This document shows positions 9,311 to 17,189 of a DNA stretch of 64,000 bases, one piece after another. Every line of letters starts with the position of its first letter. Position 1 is the first letter of the stretch. This stretch comes from Pseudomonadota bacterium (lineage in GTDB: Bacteria > Pseudomonadota > Gammaproteobacteria > UBA9339): NCBI GenBank assembly GCA_021781615.1, contig JAJXWM010000005.1, positions 17,314 to 81,313 on the forward strand, read 5' to 3'. Both the position numbers and the translations under genes were made by a program. The notes beneath the pieces were generated by a model that saw only the letters and a list, made by a program, of their open reading frames with translations, did not search any database and had not been told where the DNA came from.

Positions 9311-9387
9311 CCCCCCAATAAACTGGACAGAAATGAATTAGAGTTTTCCCCAAAATGGGAGGTTGACATTTTGGCGTATAAAAACCG

Positions 9388-9440
9388 TTCAGCTCCTAAT
9401 TAAAAATTTCCCCGGATAATCTAAAAAATTTAAAATTAGT
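9388..9440. repeat. Short dispersed repeat, copy 1 (inverted copy at 18915-18965)
   Basis: The stretch with AGCTCCTAATTAAAAATTTC followed by AAAAAATTTAAA is found reverse-complemented upstream of the AbiE operon at about 18915-18965. Identity is high over the first 26 bases and lower afterwards. It is non-coding in both places. The sequence from 9440 to 9500 also carries AATGCAAGGCAAGCT, which recurs at 16888-16902 beside the integrase relic. Confidence 0.5.
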
Positions 9441-9516
9441 TCTATTTTCCTTACAAGCCAATGCAAGGCAAGCTATGGCGTAACGATCTCCACAAAATCC
9501 CCATGCTCGAATCTGT

Positions 9517-11286
9517 CTATTTCTGCCACACTTTTCTATATCCTTCATTTTTAGTCAATAGTTCATTATGATTACCTTCAGCTCCTACGCCTCCATTTTC
9601 CAAATAAATAATTGTATCCGCATCAGGAAGATATTTTACATTATGCGTTATAACTATTCGGGTCAATTTCTCATAATTCCTTTGTATGTGGTCAAGTATT
9701 TGGAACTCAGTATCAACATCTAGTGATGCCATAGCTTCGTCTAAGATAAGAACTCTTGGGTTTCTCAACAAAGTTCTAGCAATACTGATTCGCTTTTTTT
9801 CACCACCAGATAACTTTATACCTTGTTCCCCCACAACGGTCATATATTTATCTGGCAAAGTATTAACCCATTCTTCAATATTAGTTATTTGTGTAACCTT
9901 TTCAAAATCATCTCCAACAGCATTTTTGTCCATACCAAATAATATATTAGAATAAATAGTATCATTTAATAAAAATACTTCTTGGGGAACTATTCCTATT
10001 AGTTGTCTTAATTCCGACAATTTAATGTTTCTTATATCCTCTCCCTGAATAGTTATTTGCCCTTTTGATACATCAAACAAACGGTATAACAATTTCATTA
10101 TCGTAGATTTTCCTGACCCGTTAGCTCCTACAATCGCTACAGACTTTCCTTCAGGTATATAAAAACTAATATCTTCTAAGGTATGATTTTCTTTATCAGG
10201 ATAGATAAAAGAAACATTATTAAAAGATATATCAACCGTATTTTGTTTAATTGGTTCGGCTAACGGGTTATCAACTATAGTTTCATTTTCATTAAGTAAC
10301 GCCATAACATCCTCCATCCGCGTAAACCCTTCTCTTATATTACGCAAGATAGTAACCCCGATAGCACTAAGAGGAATCAAAAATTGGATTAAATATCCAT
10401 TGATCAAGACAAAATCACTAACCACTAACTGCTTATTCATCACTTTAAAACCAACTACTAGCGTCATACAGATAAAACCTATACCAGCGATTATTGCTTG
10501 CCCCACAGATATTGCATCTGTACGCACCAGTTGTTTAGTCATGGCATTTTCTCTAGCCATCAGCCGTTTTTCACATTCCAGTGATACTAGTTTCTGCGCC
10601 GAATGATAATGAATCCCTTCAACGTTCATTAATACATCGGTCATATAATCACTTACTCTCCGGAGGCATTTGTTACCTTGCCGTTGCGCTTCTACCACCC
10701 AAGGAATACATAACCAGGTAAAAAGCGCATAACATAAAAATATTGAAAACAGTATCACTGCCATTGTTACTCCATAGTAATACCACGAAATACTTACAGC
10801 GATGATGCTCTCTATAACCATTGGAAATATAATAAATATCAAACAAAATAGAATGGTAGGAATAGACATCTGGGCTCTCTCGAAACTATTCATGATACTA
10901 CCGGTAGTATTAGAAACATGATATTTTAAAGAAAGATTTAGTATCTTTTGAAATACTTCAGCAGCAAATCTGTGAATACCTCTCTCAAATGCTCTATACA
11001 AAATGATTTGGCGCAACCCAATGGTTAGATGAGCCACTAACCACAAGATTCCATATGATGTTAACAATAAAACCAATGTGGAAAATAAATCGGGACGGTT
11101 AAAATATTCAATTATAAATTTTAAACACCACGGCAAAGTTAAGTTTAACACGGAACCGACAATAACTAATGCCATACCCGCGATTATCCTAAGTTGCCCT
11201 TCTTTACTATCTTGCCAAATAACTGAAAACAACTTATGAAATATTTTATATTTTCTAAATAGTTGATGCTGTTGTTTATATGTCAT
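9517..11286 (-). CDS. ABC exporter half-transporter (fused membrane and ATPase domains)
   Basis: This 589-residue protein has a six-helix type I ABC exporter domain (about 30-330) followed by an ATPase domain. The ATPase has Walker A GANGSGKST (387-395), Q-loop VPQEVFLL, signature LSGGEKKRIS (492-501), Walker B VLILDEA with the catalytic Glu at 517, and the H-loop VITHN. It would work as a homodimer in the inner membrane. The overall look is closest to the ATM1/HMT1/MsbA-like group. There is no N-terminal C39 peptidase domain, so it is not an obvious double-glycine peptide processor. It lies alone at the left edge of the tRNA-Arg element zone with a truncated winged-helix relic just upstream. 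Substrate unknown. Confidence 0.85.
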   Translation of the reverse strand: MTYKQQHQLFRKYKIFHKLFSVIWQDSKEGQLRIIAGMALVIVGSVLNLTLPWCLKFIIEYFNRPDLFSTLVLLLTSYGILWLVAHLTIGLRQIILYRAFERGIHRFAAEVFQKILNLSLKYHVSNTTGSIMNSFERAQMSIPTILFCLIFIIFPMVIESIIAVSISWYYYGVTMAVILFSIFLCYALFTWLCIPWVVEAQRQGNKCLRRVSDYMTDVLMNVEGIHYHSAQKLVSLECEKRLMARENAMTKQLVRTDAISVGQAIIAGIGFICMTLVVGFKVMNKQLVVSDFVLINGYLIQFLIPLSAIGVTILRNIREGFTRMEDVMALLNENETIVDNPLAEPIKQNTVDISFNNVSFIYPDKENHTLEDISFYIPEGKSVAIVGANGSGKSTIMKLLYRLFDVSKGQITIQGEDIRNIKLSELRQLIGIVPQEVFLLNDTIYSNILFGMDKNAVGDDFEKVTQITNIEEWVNTLPDKYMTVVGEQGIKLSGGEKKRISIARTLLRNPRVLILDEAMASLDVDTEFQILDHIQRNYEKLTRIVITHNVKYLPDADTIIYLENGGVGAEGNHNELLTKNEGYRKVWQK

Positions 11287-11322
11287 GACATTGCTCGCGT
11301 TAATTAATCATTTCACACGTAA

Positions 11323-11528
11323 TTATCGAATTATTACCGAATCATCAAGCAGCCAAACTATATTTTTAGTTGAGACTTGAGATGTTACTAACCCTAACTT
11401 AAGCAACTTTGACATTTCATGTCGTAAGATTCTTTCGGCTGGTATCCGTGGCAATTTTGCCACTATCTCTTTGAGAGGTAAAGCACCAGCGGCATTCAAT
11501 ATTTCTAATATTTTTTCCCAAATCTACG
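11323..11528 (-). pseudogene. Truncated winged-helix regulator fragment upstream of the ABC exporter
   Basis: The minus strand is open for about 68 codons ending at TAA 11323-11325. It reads WEKILEILNAAGALPLKEIV, then PAERILRHEMSKLLKLGLV, which has the helix-turn-helix plus wing pattern of small winged-helix regulators. There is an in-frame stop just before Trp and no good start codon or ribosome site, so the 5' part is missing. The stop is 36 bases before the ABC exporter start, suggesting the original gene regulated or was co-transcribed with the exporter. The family is not certain. Confidence 0.45.
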
Positions 11529-11723
11529 AAAATAATTTCAATTTTATGCGTTAGCAGGATAATTCCTAGTCCTGGCAGAAATGTAAGTGTAAAAAATTTT
11601 GTTATGCCAAAATTTGCGACAGAAACTGCAAAAATTAATGCAGAACAAAACCCTTTTAAAGACCTAACGGGGCAGGTTTATGTTAGTGCAAATTAGTATA
11701 AATGGAGGGGCAAAATCCTAGTT

Positions 11724-11832
11724 CCCACAAAACTTCTACAAATTGATTTAGGCGAATTAAACGATTGCGATGTAAGCCACGAATATCAAGTTCGCATCCG
11801 TAGCTCAGATGGATAGAGTACCTGGCTTCGAA
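11724..11832 (+). repeat. 109-bp direct repeat: tRNA-Arg 5' flank plus 5' half of tRNA-Arg (second copy 16950-17058)
   Basis: 11724-11832 and 16950-17058 align without gaps over 109 bases with about nine mismatches. Positions 11794-11832 are the 5' half of tRNA-Arg (acceptor strand, D arm, anticodon 5' stem and loop) and stop at CTTCGAA of the anticodon loop. The 3' half is absent; instead the end sequence of an integrative element begins at 11833. It is therefore an attachment-site relic and not a functional tRNA. Confidence 0.85.
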
Positions 11833-12048
11833 TCGTAGGCTTGTTTCGTAGTTGTTTGATTTGATTATATTTATAACGCGGGATGCCCACTACATTTGGT
11901 CAACAATGCGCAACAATGGTTAACCCATCCCCACAAAAGTCCCACTATGTAAGCGCTCGGTTTGTCTAACAGAACCTTGGTTAAAATATCCCAATAATGT
12001 TGGTGCAATTTTGATATTCTTGGTGCAGTTAATGCAATCAATGCATAT
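11833..12048. other. Integrative-element end (type B) next to a half-tRNA
   Basis: From 11833 the sequence matches, with drift, 14410-14515 and the reverse complement of 22849-22949. Shared landmarks in order are GCTTG, a T-rich block, GTTGTTTGATTTGATTAT, GCCCACTAC about 45 bases further, and a CCCCACAAAA motif near 11925. These are the conserved outer ends of the element family that uses tRNA-Arg. No gene is seen between here and 12049. Confidence 0.65.
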
Positions 12049-13377
12049 TTAATCCCGGGGCTTGGGTTTACAGATGTCTATACTTATATTAGTCAATACT
12101 GCATCGTGAAATAACAGCTTAAAGTTGTTATTTATGTTGTATGAACATATTATTTTTTGTATTTCTTGAATAGATGTAACTTTATTTATTAAGGCAAGGT
12201 CTATATATAAATATTTTAATCCCGTAGCTATCCCTACTACACAACCCAAGTTGATTTTTCTCAGGTGATTGTCTAGCGTATCGCTCAAGCTTTTAAGATC
12301 TTGAGAAATTGTATTACCAACTTTTTTATTAAATTTTAAATAGACAAAAATTTCATTCTGACGAGAAAATCTTTCGGAATCAAAAAAATTTCTTTCTAAT
12401 AATGGCTCAAGCATCTCTTTTGAAAATAGCGCATAAGATTCTATATCTTCTCTATGAAGATACTCGTTTTGTTTTTTGGGGTTAAACTTGGCAACAGTCC
12501 AGGAATTAAATGAAGCGAGAAAGTATGGAATGGTTGGCAAATTATTTTTAATATTTTTTAGCTCCTCATTAACTTTTAGATTTAAAGTAGATATATTTGC
12601 ATGATCTTTATTAGCCGAGCTTTTTTTGTCAGCAATTTTAATGTCTATATACCCTATCCATTTATCTACAACTTCTTCTCCTAGTACTAGGGTGGTCAAC
12701 AAGAACATGTATGCCGATATATTTTCAGTGTTTTTGATAGATGGCAGATAATAAACAATATCTAGTCTATTTAAATTATTTCTGGATATTTCAAATTTAA
12801 TAGTGTTGATGTCAGTAATCTCATCCCACCCCTTTGTTTCTTTAATAATATTTGATACATTATTTATATTTTCAGATAACCTATAACCATAAAACTCCCA
12901 TTCTTCTAGTTCTGGAGCATCTGCCAAAATTTTTCTTATAAGTAATTCTAAGTCTCTTTGCCCTTCGCTCGTAATTACTAGCCGATGTTTCTTTTTAATT
13001 CCAGAATAAAATTCCCACATTAAATTCTTATCTATGGCTTGAAGATTTTCGTGCATCCACCTAGGTAAATCTAATTTACTTTTATGGTTTGAAGAGAAAT
13101 AATCTTTAATGAGGTTATTTGCTGTAATAAAGCCATTCCACCACTTAGCAATACTTTTTTCTTTATGACGGTAATCCTCTCTAGATAAAAAGGAATATAT
13201 ATTTTCTTCTTTGTTAATTATATTTTGTGGCATCATTATTTCCTGAATATTGTTTTTATTTATTTTAGCTGCAAATATGGTTGGCGACAAAAACACTAGG
13301 AGTAAAGCGCAAAATAGGAAAATAAATACAGCTAAGGTTTTTGGGGCAGATATATGATATCTAAAATTAGCAAACAT
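12049..13377 (-). CDS. Exported protein of unknown function
   Basis: I do not recognise this 442-residue protein. Residues 12-36 are a long hydrophobic segment (TLAVFIFLFCALLLVFLS, ending near FAAK) that looks like a signal peptide or signal anchor. The rest is soluble, Asn/Lys/Ile-rich and has no membrane helix. A central part has the segment LADAPELEEWEFYGYRL and an even spread of alpha/beta secondary structure; there is no obvious catalytic motif and only two Cys residues (both near the C-terminus). The gene stands alone between two element ends (11833 and 13711), so it is probably cargo of a decayed integrative element. Its AT-rich, Asn-rich composition is unlike the core genes on both sides of the zone. 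Confidence 0.6.
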   Translation of the reverse strand: MFANFRYHISAPKTLAVFIFLFCALLLVFLSPTIFAAKINKNNIQEIMMPQNIINKEENIYSFLSREDYRHKEKSIAKWWNGFITANNLIKDYFSSNHKSKLDLPRWMHENLQAIDKNLMWEFYSGIKKKHRLVITSEGQRDLELLIRKILADAPELEEWEFYGYRLSENINNVSNIIKETKGWDEITDINTIKFEISRNNLNRLDIVYYLPSIKNTENISAYMFLLTTLVLGEEVVDKWIGYIDIKIADKKSSANKDHANISTLNLKVNEELKNIKNNLPTIPYFLASFNSWTVAKFNPKKQNEYLHREDIESYALFSKEMLEPLLERNFFDSERFSRQNEIFVYLKFNKKVGNTISQDLKSLSDTLDNHLRKINLGCVVGIATGLKYLYIDLALINKVTSIQEIQKIICSYNINNNFKLLFHDAVLTNISIDICKPKPRD

Positions 13378-13429
13378 ATTTTACTCCTTGTCAATCACGA
13401 GAATTCAAGTCCGACAACCTACCGAAGCT

Positions 13430-13540
13430 AGGACTAACTTTTGGTATGAACCCAGGAGTTGCCCAAGTGGAGAGCTATGCTTCTCCTCTTGGTAAACCCC
13501 CATAGCCTTATCCCAGCAGCTTGTCGCGGGAAAATTAATA
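13430..13540 (+). repeat. Dispersed hairpin repeat, copy 1
   Basis: This 110-base stretch aligns with 51725-51838 along most of its length, and its 3' half also matches 44378-44435. It starts GGTATGAACCC, contains a stem CCAAGTGGAGA / TCTCCTCTTGG, then CCCCCATAGCCTT and GCAGCTTGTCGCGGGAAA. The arms of the stem differ between copies yet still pair, as if the structure is what is kept. It is non-coding on both strands. Confidence 0.6.
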
Positions 13541-13666
13541 TTATAGCATATAAATAATAAATGGGGTTTTACTAAGGAAGCCGTAATTAACTATTAATCC
13601 CCACAAAATCACCACAATATGTTTTTTAGCGAATCAGACAGTCATAGTACAAACCGCTTCAGTATC

Positions 13667-13710
13667 GGTGCCGAGAAGAGGGATCGAACCTCCTGCTTAC
13701 TGATTACGAA
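13667..13710 (-). pseudogene. 3' half of tRNA-Thr(CGU), attachment-site relic
   Basis: On the minus strand 13710-13667 reads TTCGTAATCAGTAAGC, a T arm with GGTTCGATCC, and the acceptor strand CTCGGCACC. This equals the anticodon loop onward of a tRNA-Thr with anticodon CGU. The 5' half is missing: at 13711 the sequence switches to the same element end seen at 11833 and 14410. It cannot fold as a complete tRNA. Confidence 0.7.
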
Positions 13711-13725
13711 GCATTGGCTTGCTTT

Positions 13726-14313
13726 TTAGTTGCCTGATTTATAACTATTTTCTATCTTTGCTAAATTCTGTTTAGCTTCTTGTAACGCAGCTTGCTCGCT
13801 GGCTATAATTTTTTCAGCCTTTTGTTTAACAATTTCGGCAGCTACTTTATCCCGTTCAGCTTGCTCCCAACCTAAACTACCTTGGATCTCTGCATCTGCT
13901 TTAGCTATTGCCGCGATCGCTTGTATTCTATCCTTCTCAGCTCTCTCAACACGAACCTCTGCGGTTACCAGCGCTATTGCCGCCTGGCATTTATCGTTGA
14001 TTGGATTGGCATGGTGATGATCATCAGGGGATACCCATGTTTTTATTTCATAAACATCACTAATATGAAAGTAATCAATGGAGACTCTTTCTAAGACCTC
14101 CTTGATGACCTCTCTTTTTTCTTTATCTTCTTGTATCTTTGCTATCTCTTCCCCAAGTTCTTTTTCAATCCTTTCTTTCTCTTTGTTTAAATATTTCACA
14201 TGAGTCTCTTCAACCTCGAGATCCTCTCTCTTTGCCTTTTGAGCAGGCCCCTCAGCTTGGGCATTCACAATTTCGGTAATCTTAGCTTCGGTCTCAGCTA
14301 TTTCTGAGGCCAT
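13726..14313 (-). CDS. Coiled-coil protein of unknown function
   Basis: The ORF encodes a highly charged Ala/Glu/Lys-rich protein of about 195 residues, most of it predicted coiled coil (for example EEIAKIQEDKEKREVIKEVL and ASEQAALQEAKQNLAKIE), broken near the middle by SPDDHHHANPINDKCQ. The start at 14313 (MASEIAETE) is preferred; the frame opens 12 codons earlier at 14349, but that part lies inside a perfect-looking hairpin (14316-14382) and has no ribosome site. The last codons (YKSGN) are made from the element-end sequence at 13711-13745, so the original C-terminus was probably cut by recombination. No signal peptide. Function unknown. Confidence 0.5.
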   Translation of the reverse strand: MASEIAETEAKITEIVNAQAEGPAQKAKREDLEVEETHVKYLNKEKERIEKELGEEIAKIQEDKEKREVIKEVLERVSIDYFHISDVYEIKTWVSPDDHHHANPINDKCQAAIALVTAEVRVERAEKDRIQAIAAIAKADAEIQGSLGWEQAERDKVAAEIVKQKAEKIIASEQAALQEAKQNLAKIENSYKSGN

Positions 14314-14315
14314 CG

Positions 14316-14382
14316 GGGTCAAATCCCAACAACTAACAACGAAAACCATTTCGTTTCGTTGTTAGTTGTTGGGAGTTGACCC
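14316..14382. repeat. Long inverted repeat (29-bp arms, 9-base loop)
   Basis: Arms 14316-14344 and 14354-14382 pair at 28 of 29 positions around ACCATTTCG. The arms contain CCCAACAACTAACAACGAAA. It lies between the coiled-coil ORF and the element end at 14399 and has no T-run, so it is not a standard terminator. Confidence 0.85.
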
Positions 14383-14398
14383 TGTATGCCTGTATGAT

Positions 14399-14515
14399 CT
14401 GGCTTCGAAGTAGCAGCTTACTTTGTGGTTGTTTGATTTAATTATATTTATAAACTCGGACGTCCACTACTTTTGGCGTACGAAGTGCAATAGTGGCATA
14501 CCAATCCCCACAATT
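14399..14515. other. Integrative-element end (type B) with 11 bases of tRNA-Arg anticodon arm
   Basis: CTGGCTTCGAA (14399-14409) equals the anticodon arm of tRNA-Arg up to the crossover. From 14410 it continues as the type B element end: AGCAGCTTAC, GGTTGTTTGATTTAATTAT, GTCCACTAC and a CCCCACAA motif near 14502. The rest of the tRNA is gone. Confidence 0.65.
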
Positions 14516-14541
14516 CTCCCGCACGCGAAATACTCCATTTG

Positions 14542-15741
14542 TTACAACTCTTCTTTAACATGACCTGCGCCACATTCCATGCAAGTATTCTCTAGTTTAA
14601 TACAACTACTAAAACCTGGTCTTCCTTTATCGTCGCCATGTTTCAAAAAAATATCAAAAAATTTAACCAAGTATTTATTTATTGATGCAGTTATTTCACG
14701 ACCATCTCCTGTACCAAGCAGATCATATTTTTTTGCATATTCATCTATAGCACTAAGTTTTTTGAGTGTTGATAGATCACAAAAGTTCATATGCTTACTA
14801 TAACTTTTATCCTCTTTATCTCGAGAAATTGTAACTAAAAAGCCTTTTTCACCTAGTTTAAAGGAAGAAGGTTTTTGGTCTTTGTCCTTAACCCTCTCAT
14901 AAACATCAGCTGCCACAATATACATAAAAGGCACCTTTAATTCTTCTCGTGATTTGCTATTAGGAAGGTCTGATACATCAATAGAAGCTACTGCCTGAAA
15001 TTTTAATTCATCTATCTTAAACCCATTACTACTATCATACGCAATCTTAATGATTACATCAGAACCTATGGAGTGACCAAATCCACCAATACGTTCCAAA
15101 TCCATTGCAGAAAATATTGAATCATTTAGAGTATACAACTTGGGATTATGAATTACATCATAAACATATTTGATGTCAGGAATTAATAGCTCCTTTAGCT
15201 TTTCGTATAGTTCATAGCCCTCTTTTTCCGAAAGTGAATTTGTATCCTTGCCAAACATTTGTTTAGACAATGCTGGAATATCAATTGAGGAATTAATGCC
15301 AATTACTATATACCCCTGGCTTGCTAATTCAGTAATAAAGTTTTCATAAAACTGGATAGGCAAACCGGCGCCCGGAGAGAATATAAGCACCGGAAATTTT
15401 TTCTCCGAAACAATTGGTGCATTGCCTACTGTAAAACTTTTTATATCATCAAGCTGATTAATTTTTTCTGTAATTCCAACCTTTGTAAGTTCTGTCTGTA
15501 ATAACCCAATAGCAGATAGATGGTAAGGCGCATAAGGAGATTGTATGCTTTTCTCGATAGGATAATAAATGCGAACATTAATTTTTTGATCTTTCAAAGA
15601 GAAATCTTTAAAACCGACAAGATACTCCCCAAAAGGTCTAACCAAAATATCATCAGTATTAATTTCGGTATCAGCAATTGTAACACCGGTAATACTTAAT
15701 ATTAGCAGCAAGATGACGCTCGATCTTATAAATTTTTTCAT
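14542..15741 (-). CDS. Secreted alpha/beta hydrolase (PAF acetylhydrolase/dienelactone hydrolase-like)
   Basis: This 399-residue protein has a signal peptide (KKFIRSSVILLLILSITGV, cleavage near IADTE). The alpha/beta-hydrolase core shows the oxyanion segment FPVLIFSPGAG, the nucleophile elbow GGFGHSIGSDV (GHSIG, Ser nucleophile) and a late His in SKHMNFCDL, which in platelet-activating-factor acetylhydrolases is the catalytic His before an F-x-D-L stretch. The Asp is likely in SIDVSDLP. The last 20 residues contain three Cys (CIKLENTCMECGAGH), possibly a disulfide or metal knot. It would hydrolyse an ester or phospholipid in the periplasm or outside the cell; the substrate is not readable. 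It stands alone inside the element zone. Confidence 0.75.
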   Translation of the reverse strand: MKKFIRSSVILLLILSITGVTIADTEINTDDILVRPFGEYLVGFKDFSLKDQKINVRIYYPIEKSIQSPYAPYHLSAIGLLQTELTKVGITEKINQLDDIKSFTVGNAPIVSEKKFPVLIFSPGAGLPIQFYENFITELASQGYIVIGINSSIDIPALSKQMFGKDTNSLSEKEGYELYEKLKELLIPDIKYVYDVIHNPKLYTLNDSIFSAMDLERIGGFGHSIGSDVIIKIAYDSSNGFKIDELKFQAVASIDVSDLPNSKSREELKVPFMYIVAADVYERVKDKDQKPSSFKLGEKGFLVTISRDKEDKSYSKHMNFCDLSTLKKLSAIDEYAKKYDLLGTGDGREITASINKYLVKFFDIFLKHGDDKGRPGFSSCIKLENTCMECGAGHVKEEL

Positions 15742-16409
15742 ATTCTTCCCTTTGAATACTTTAAAACTGTAATAAGGTATTAATCTTATAATATAATCAT
15801 TAAAGAAAACTTAAGCTCTGAAAAATAAAAAACCGTAAGCGCCATGCTTACCGATTGCACAGTTCTAAATTGACAATTCTAATAAGTACGCTAGCTGTAA
15901 TAAATACCTACCACAAACCTGGAATTGTTCCTTTTGGGGTTGGTTTTAATTCTTTCGAGCATTCTACTATCGGACACTTCTTGCCATTATTAAATAAGAT
16001 CAACATTTCATTAGGATATTCATCTCCTTTTAATATACTTCTTTGTGGTTCCCGATAGTTCCCGATTCATTTTCCATGGATTACTTTTTTATAATCCATA
16101 GCGAATTCCTTGCTGCTCCTTGAATTCCCACAAATCCATTATTCTTTAAATGGGTTAAATCTTTCTTTATCATTGCTTTATTAAGCTCTTAAATTTATTA
16201 GCTTGGTATTATACCAAAAAACCACTTCAAACATACCCAGGGGATTAACTACCGATAAATATAATCAAATTTTAAAAAATATGTTAAGCCGATGTTTACA
16301 CCTGTAAGTGCAATAAACTCTAAAATAGTACTACCAACAGCAGATCATGTACTTTAAACTTAAATCTTATTCGCTGAATAAAAATGTTTCCAATATGAAA
16401 TTTTGCAGT
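15742..16409. other. Gene-poor stretch with one short unrecognised minus-strand relic
   Basis: The region is AT-rich. On the minus strand 16058-15908 is open for about 50 codons (ending KPTPKGTIPGLW then stop) without a start codon or ribosome site, so it may be the tail of a lost gene. I see no promoter, RNA gene or repeat that I can support in the rest. Confidence 0.35.
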
Positions 16410-16870
16410 CACTAAATTTGTCAAAAACTTTCATTATCTTGGTATGGATAGAAGAATCTTTAACAAAGAAGTTAGACCATTTCTTACTTAAATACCAATA
16501 GGGAGCCAAGGAAAAGCATTTGATCGATTGGACTTAGACGAATGGGTAGATTATTATAAGGGGCGTAGTGGGCGTTCCATTAATAAGAGGCTAGAATTAT
16601 GGGACGCACAAATTTGGCAGGATTGTCAAATTTCGCAACTGCCGAAGGCAGGCCCGCAGGGCGAAGGTACAGGAAGTATCTGAGTAACTGCAGCAGGTGT
16701 TAGCTTTGAGGACAGACAAGATTTGCTTGGACATAAATCAGGAAGAATCACAGCTCATTATTCGGCTGCTGAAATAGGTAATCTTATTGCAGCAGCAAAT
16801 AAAGTTTGTGAAACTAAGCAGGACGTTAGTAGTCCAACTTTAACACTATTGAGATGCACAAGCAGGATTA
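16410..16870 (+). pseudogene. Fused relic of an AlpA-like gene and tyrosine integrase
   Basis: 16440-16620 encodes GMDRRIFNKEVRPF, a stop, IPIGSQGKAFDRLDLDEWVD and LELWDAQ, almost the same as the AlpA-like protein at 18194-18544. After a short unrelated bridge, 16690-16865 encodes AAGVSFEDRQDLLGHKSG, HYSAAEIGNLI and TLTLLRC, the C-terminus of the integrase at 17190. About 900 bases of integrase are missing. Even the upstream half-operator (TTTGTCAAAA at 16418) survives. The relic points the opposite way to the intact copy, so this was an element of the same family in inverted orientation. Confidence 0.85.
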
Positions 16871-17019
16871 GTTCCTGCGCAAGTCAATGCAAGGCAAGCT
16901 TATGCAAGTATAAATTTGTCTTGATAGTGGAGTTTATGGGAACACAACCCCCACAAAACTTCCATAAATTGATTTAGGTGAATTAAACGATTATGATGTA
17001 AGCCACAAATATCAAGTTC

Positions 17020-17096
17020 GCGTCCGTAGCTCAGATGGATAGAGTACCTGGCTTCGAACCAGGGTGTCGGGGGTTCAAGTCCCTCCGGACGCACCA
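17020..17096 (+). tRNA. tRNA-Arg(UCG), with encoded CCA
   Basis: The 77-base sequence folds as a standard tRNA: acceptor GCGTCCG / CGGACGC, D arm from GCTC, anticodon stem CCTGG / CCAGG with loop CTTCGAA (anticodon TCG), T loop TTCAAGT, discriminator A and CCA at 17094-17096. It resembles E. coli tRNA-Arg closely. Its 3' part from 17052 was supplied by the integrated element and restores a functional tRNA. It reads CGA codons by pairing and possibly CGG by wobble. Confidence 0.95.
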
Positions 17097-17189
17097 GATT
17101 CTATGCGGCTTTCAGTCTTGCTACTTAATTTACCTAAATCAATTTGCGGGACTTTTGCGGGACCAAAGCTATCAAGCCCTTTATTTATG

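Noticed and set aside
9105..9341. 78-codon plus-strand ORF with a hydrophobic segment
   Set aside because: It overlaps the glyA-unit terminator and the relic of the dinD-like 5' region read backwards; it is not an independent gene.
9517..11286. ABC exporter as the processor of the double-glycine peptides
   Set aside because: It lacks the N-terminal C39 peptidase domain and is about 40 kb from the nearest peptide gene; no link can be supported.
11640..11697. Short plus-strand frame (MPKFATETAKINAEQNPFKD)
   Set aside because: About 50 open codons without ribosome site or homolog; could be a relic but there is no support.
16723..16977. 84-codon plus-strand ORF
   Set aside because: It is the surviving tail of the integrase relic and has no start signal; included in the pseudogene instead.
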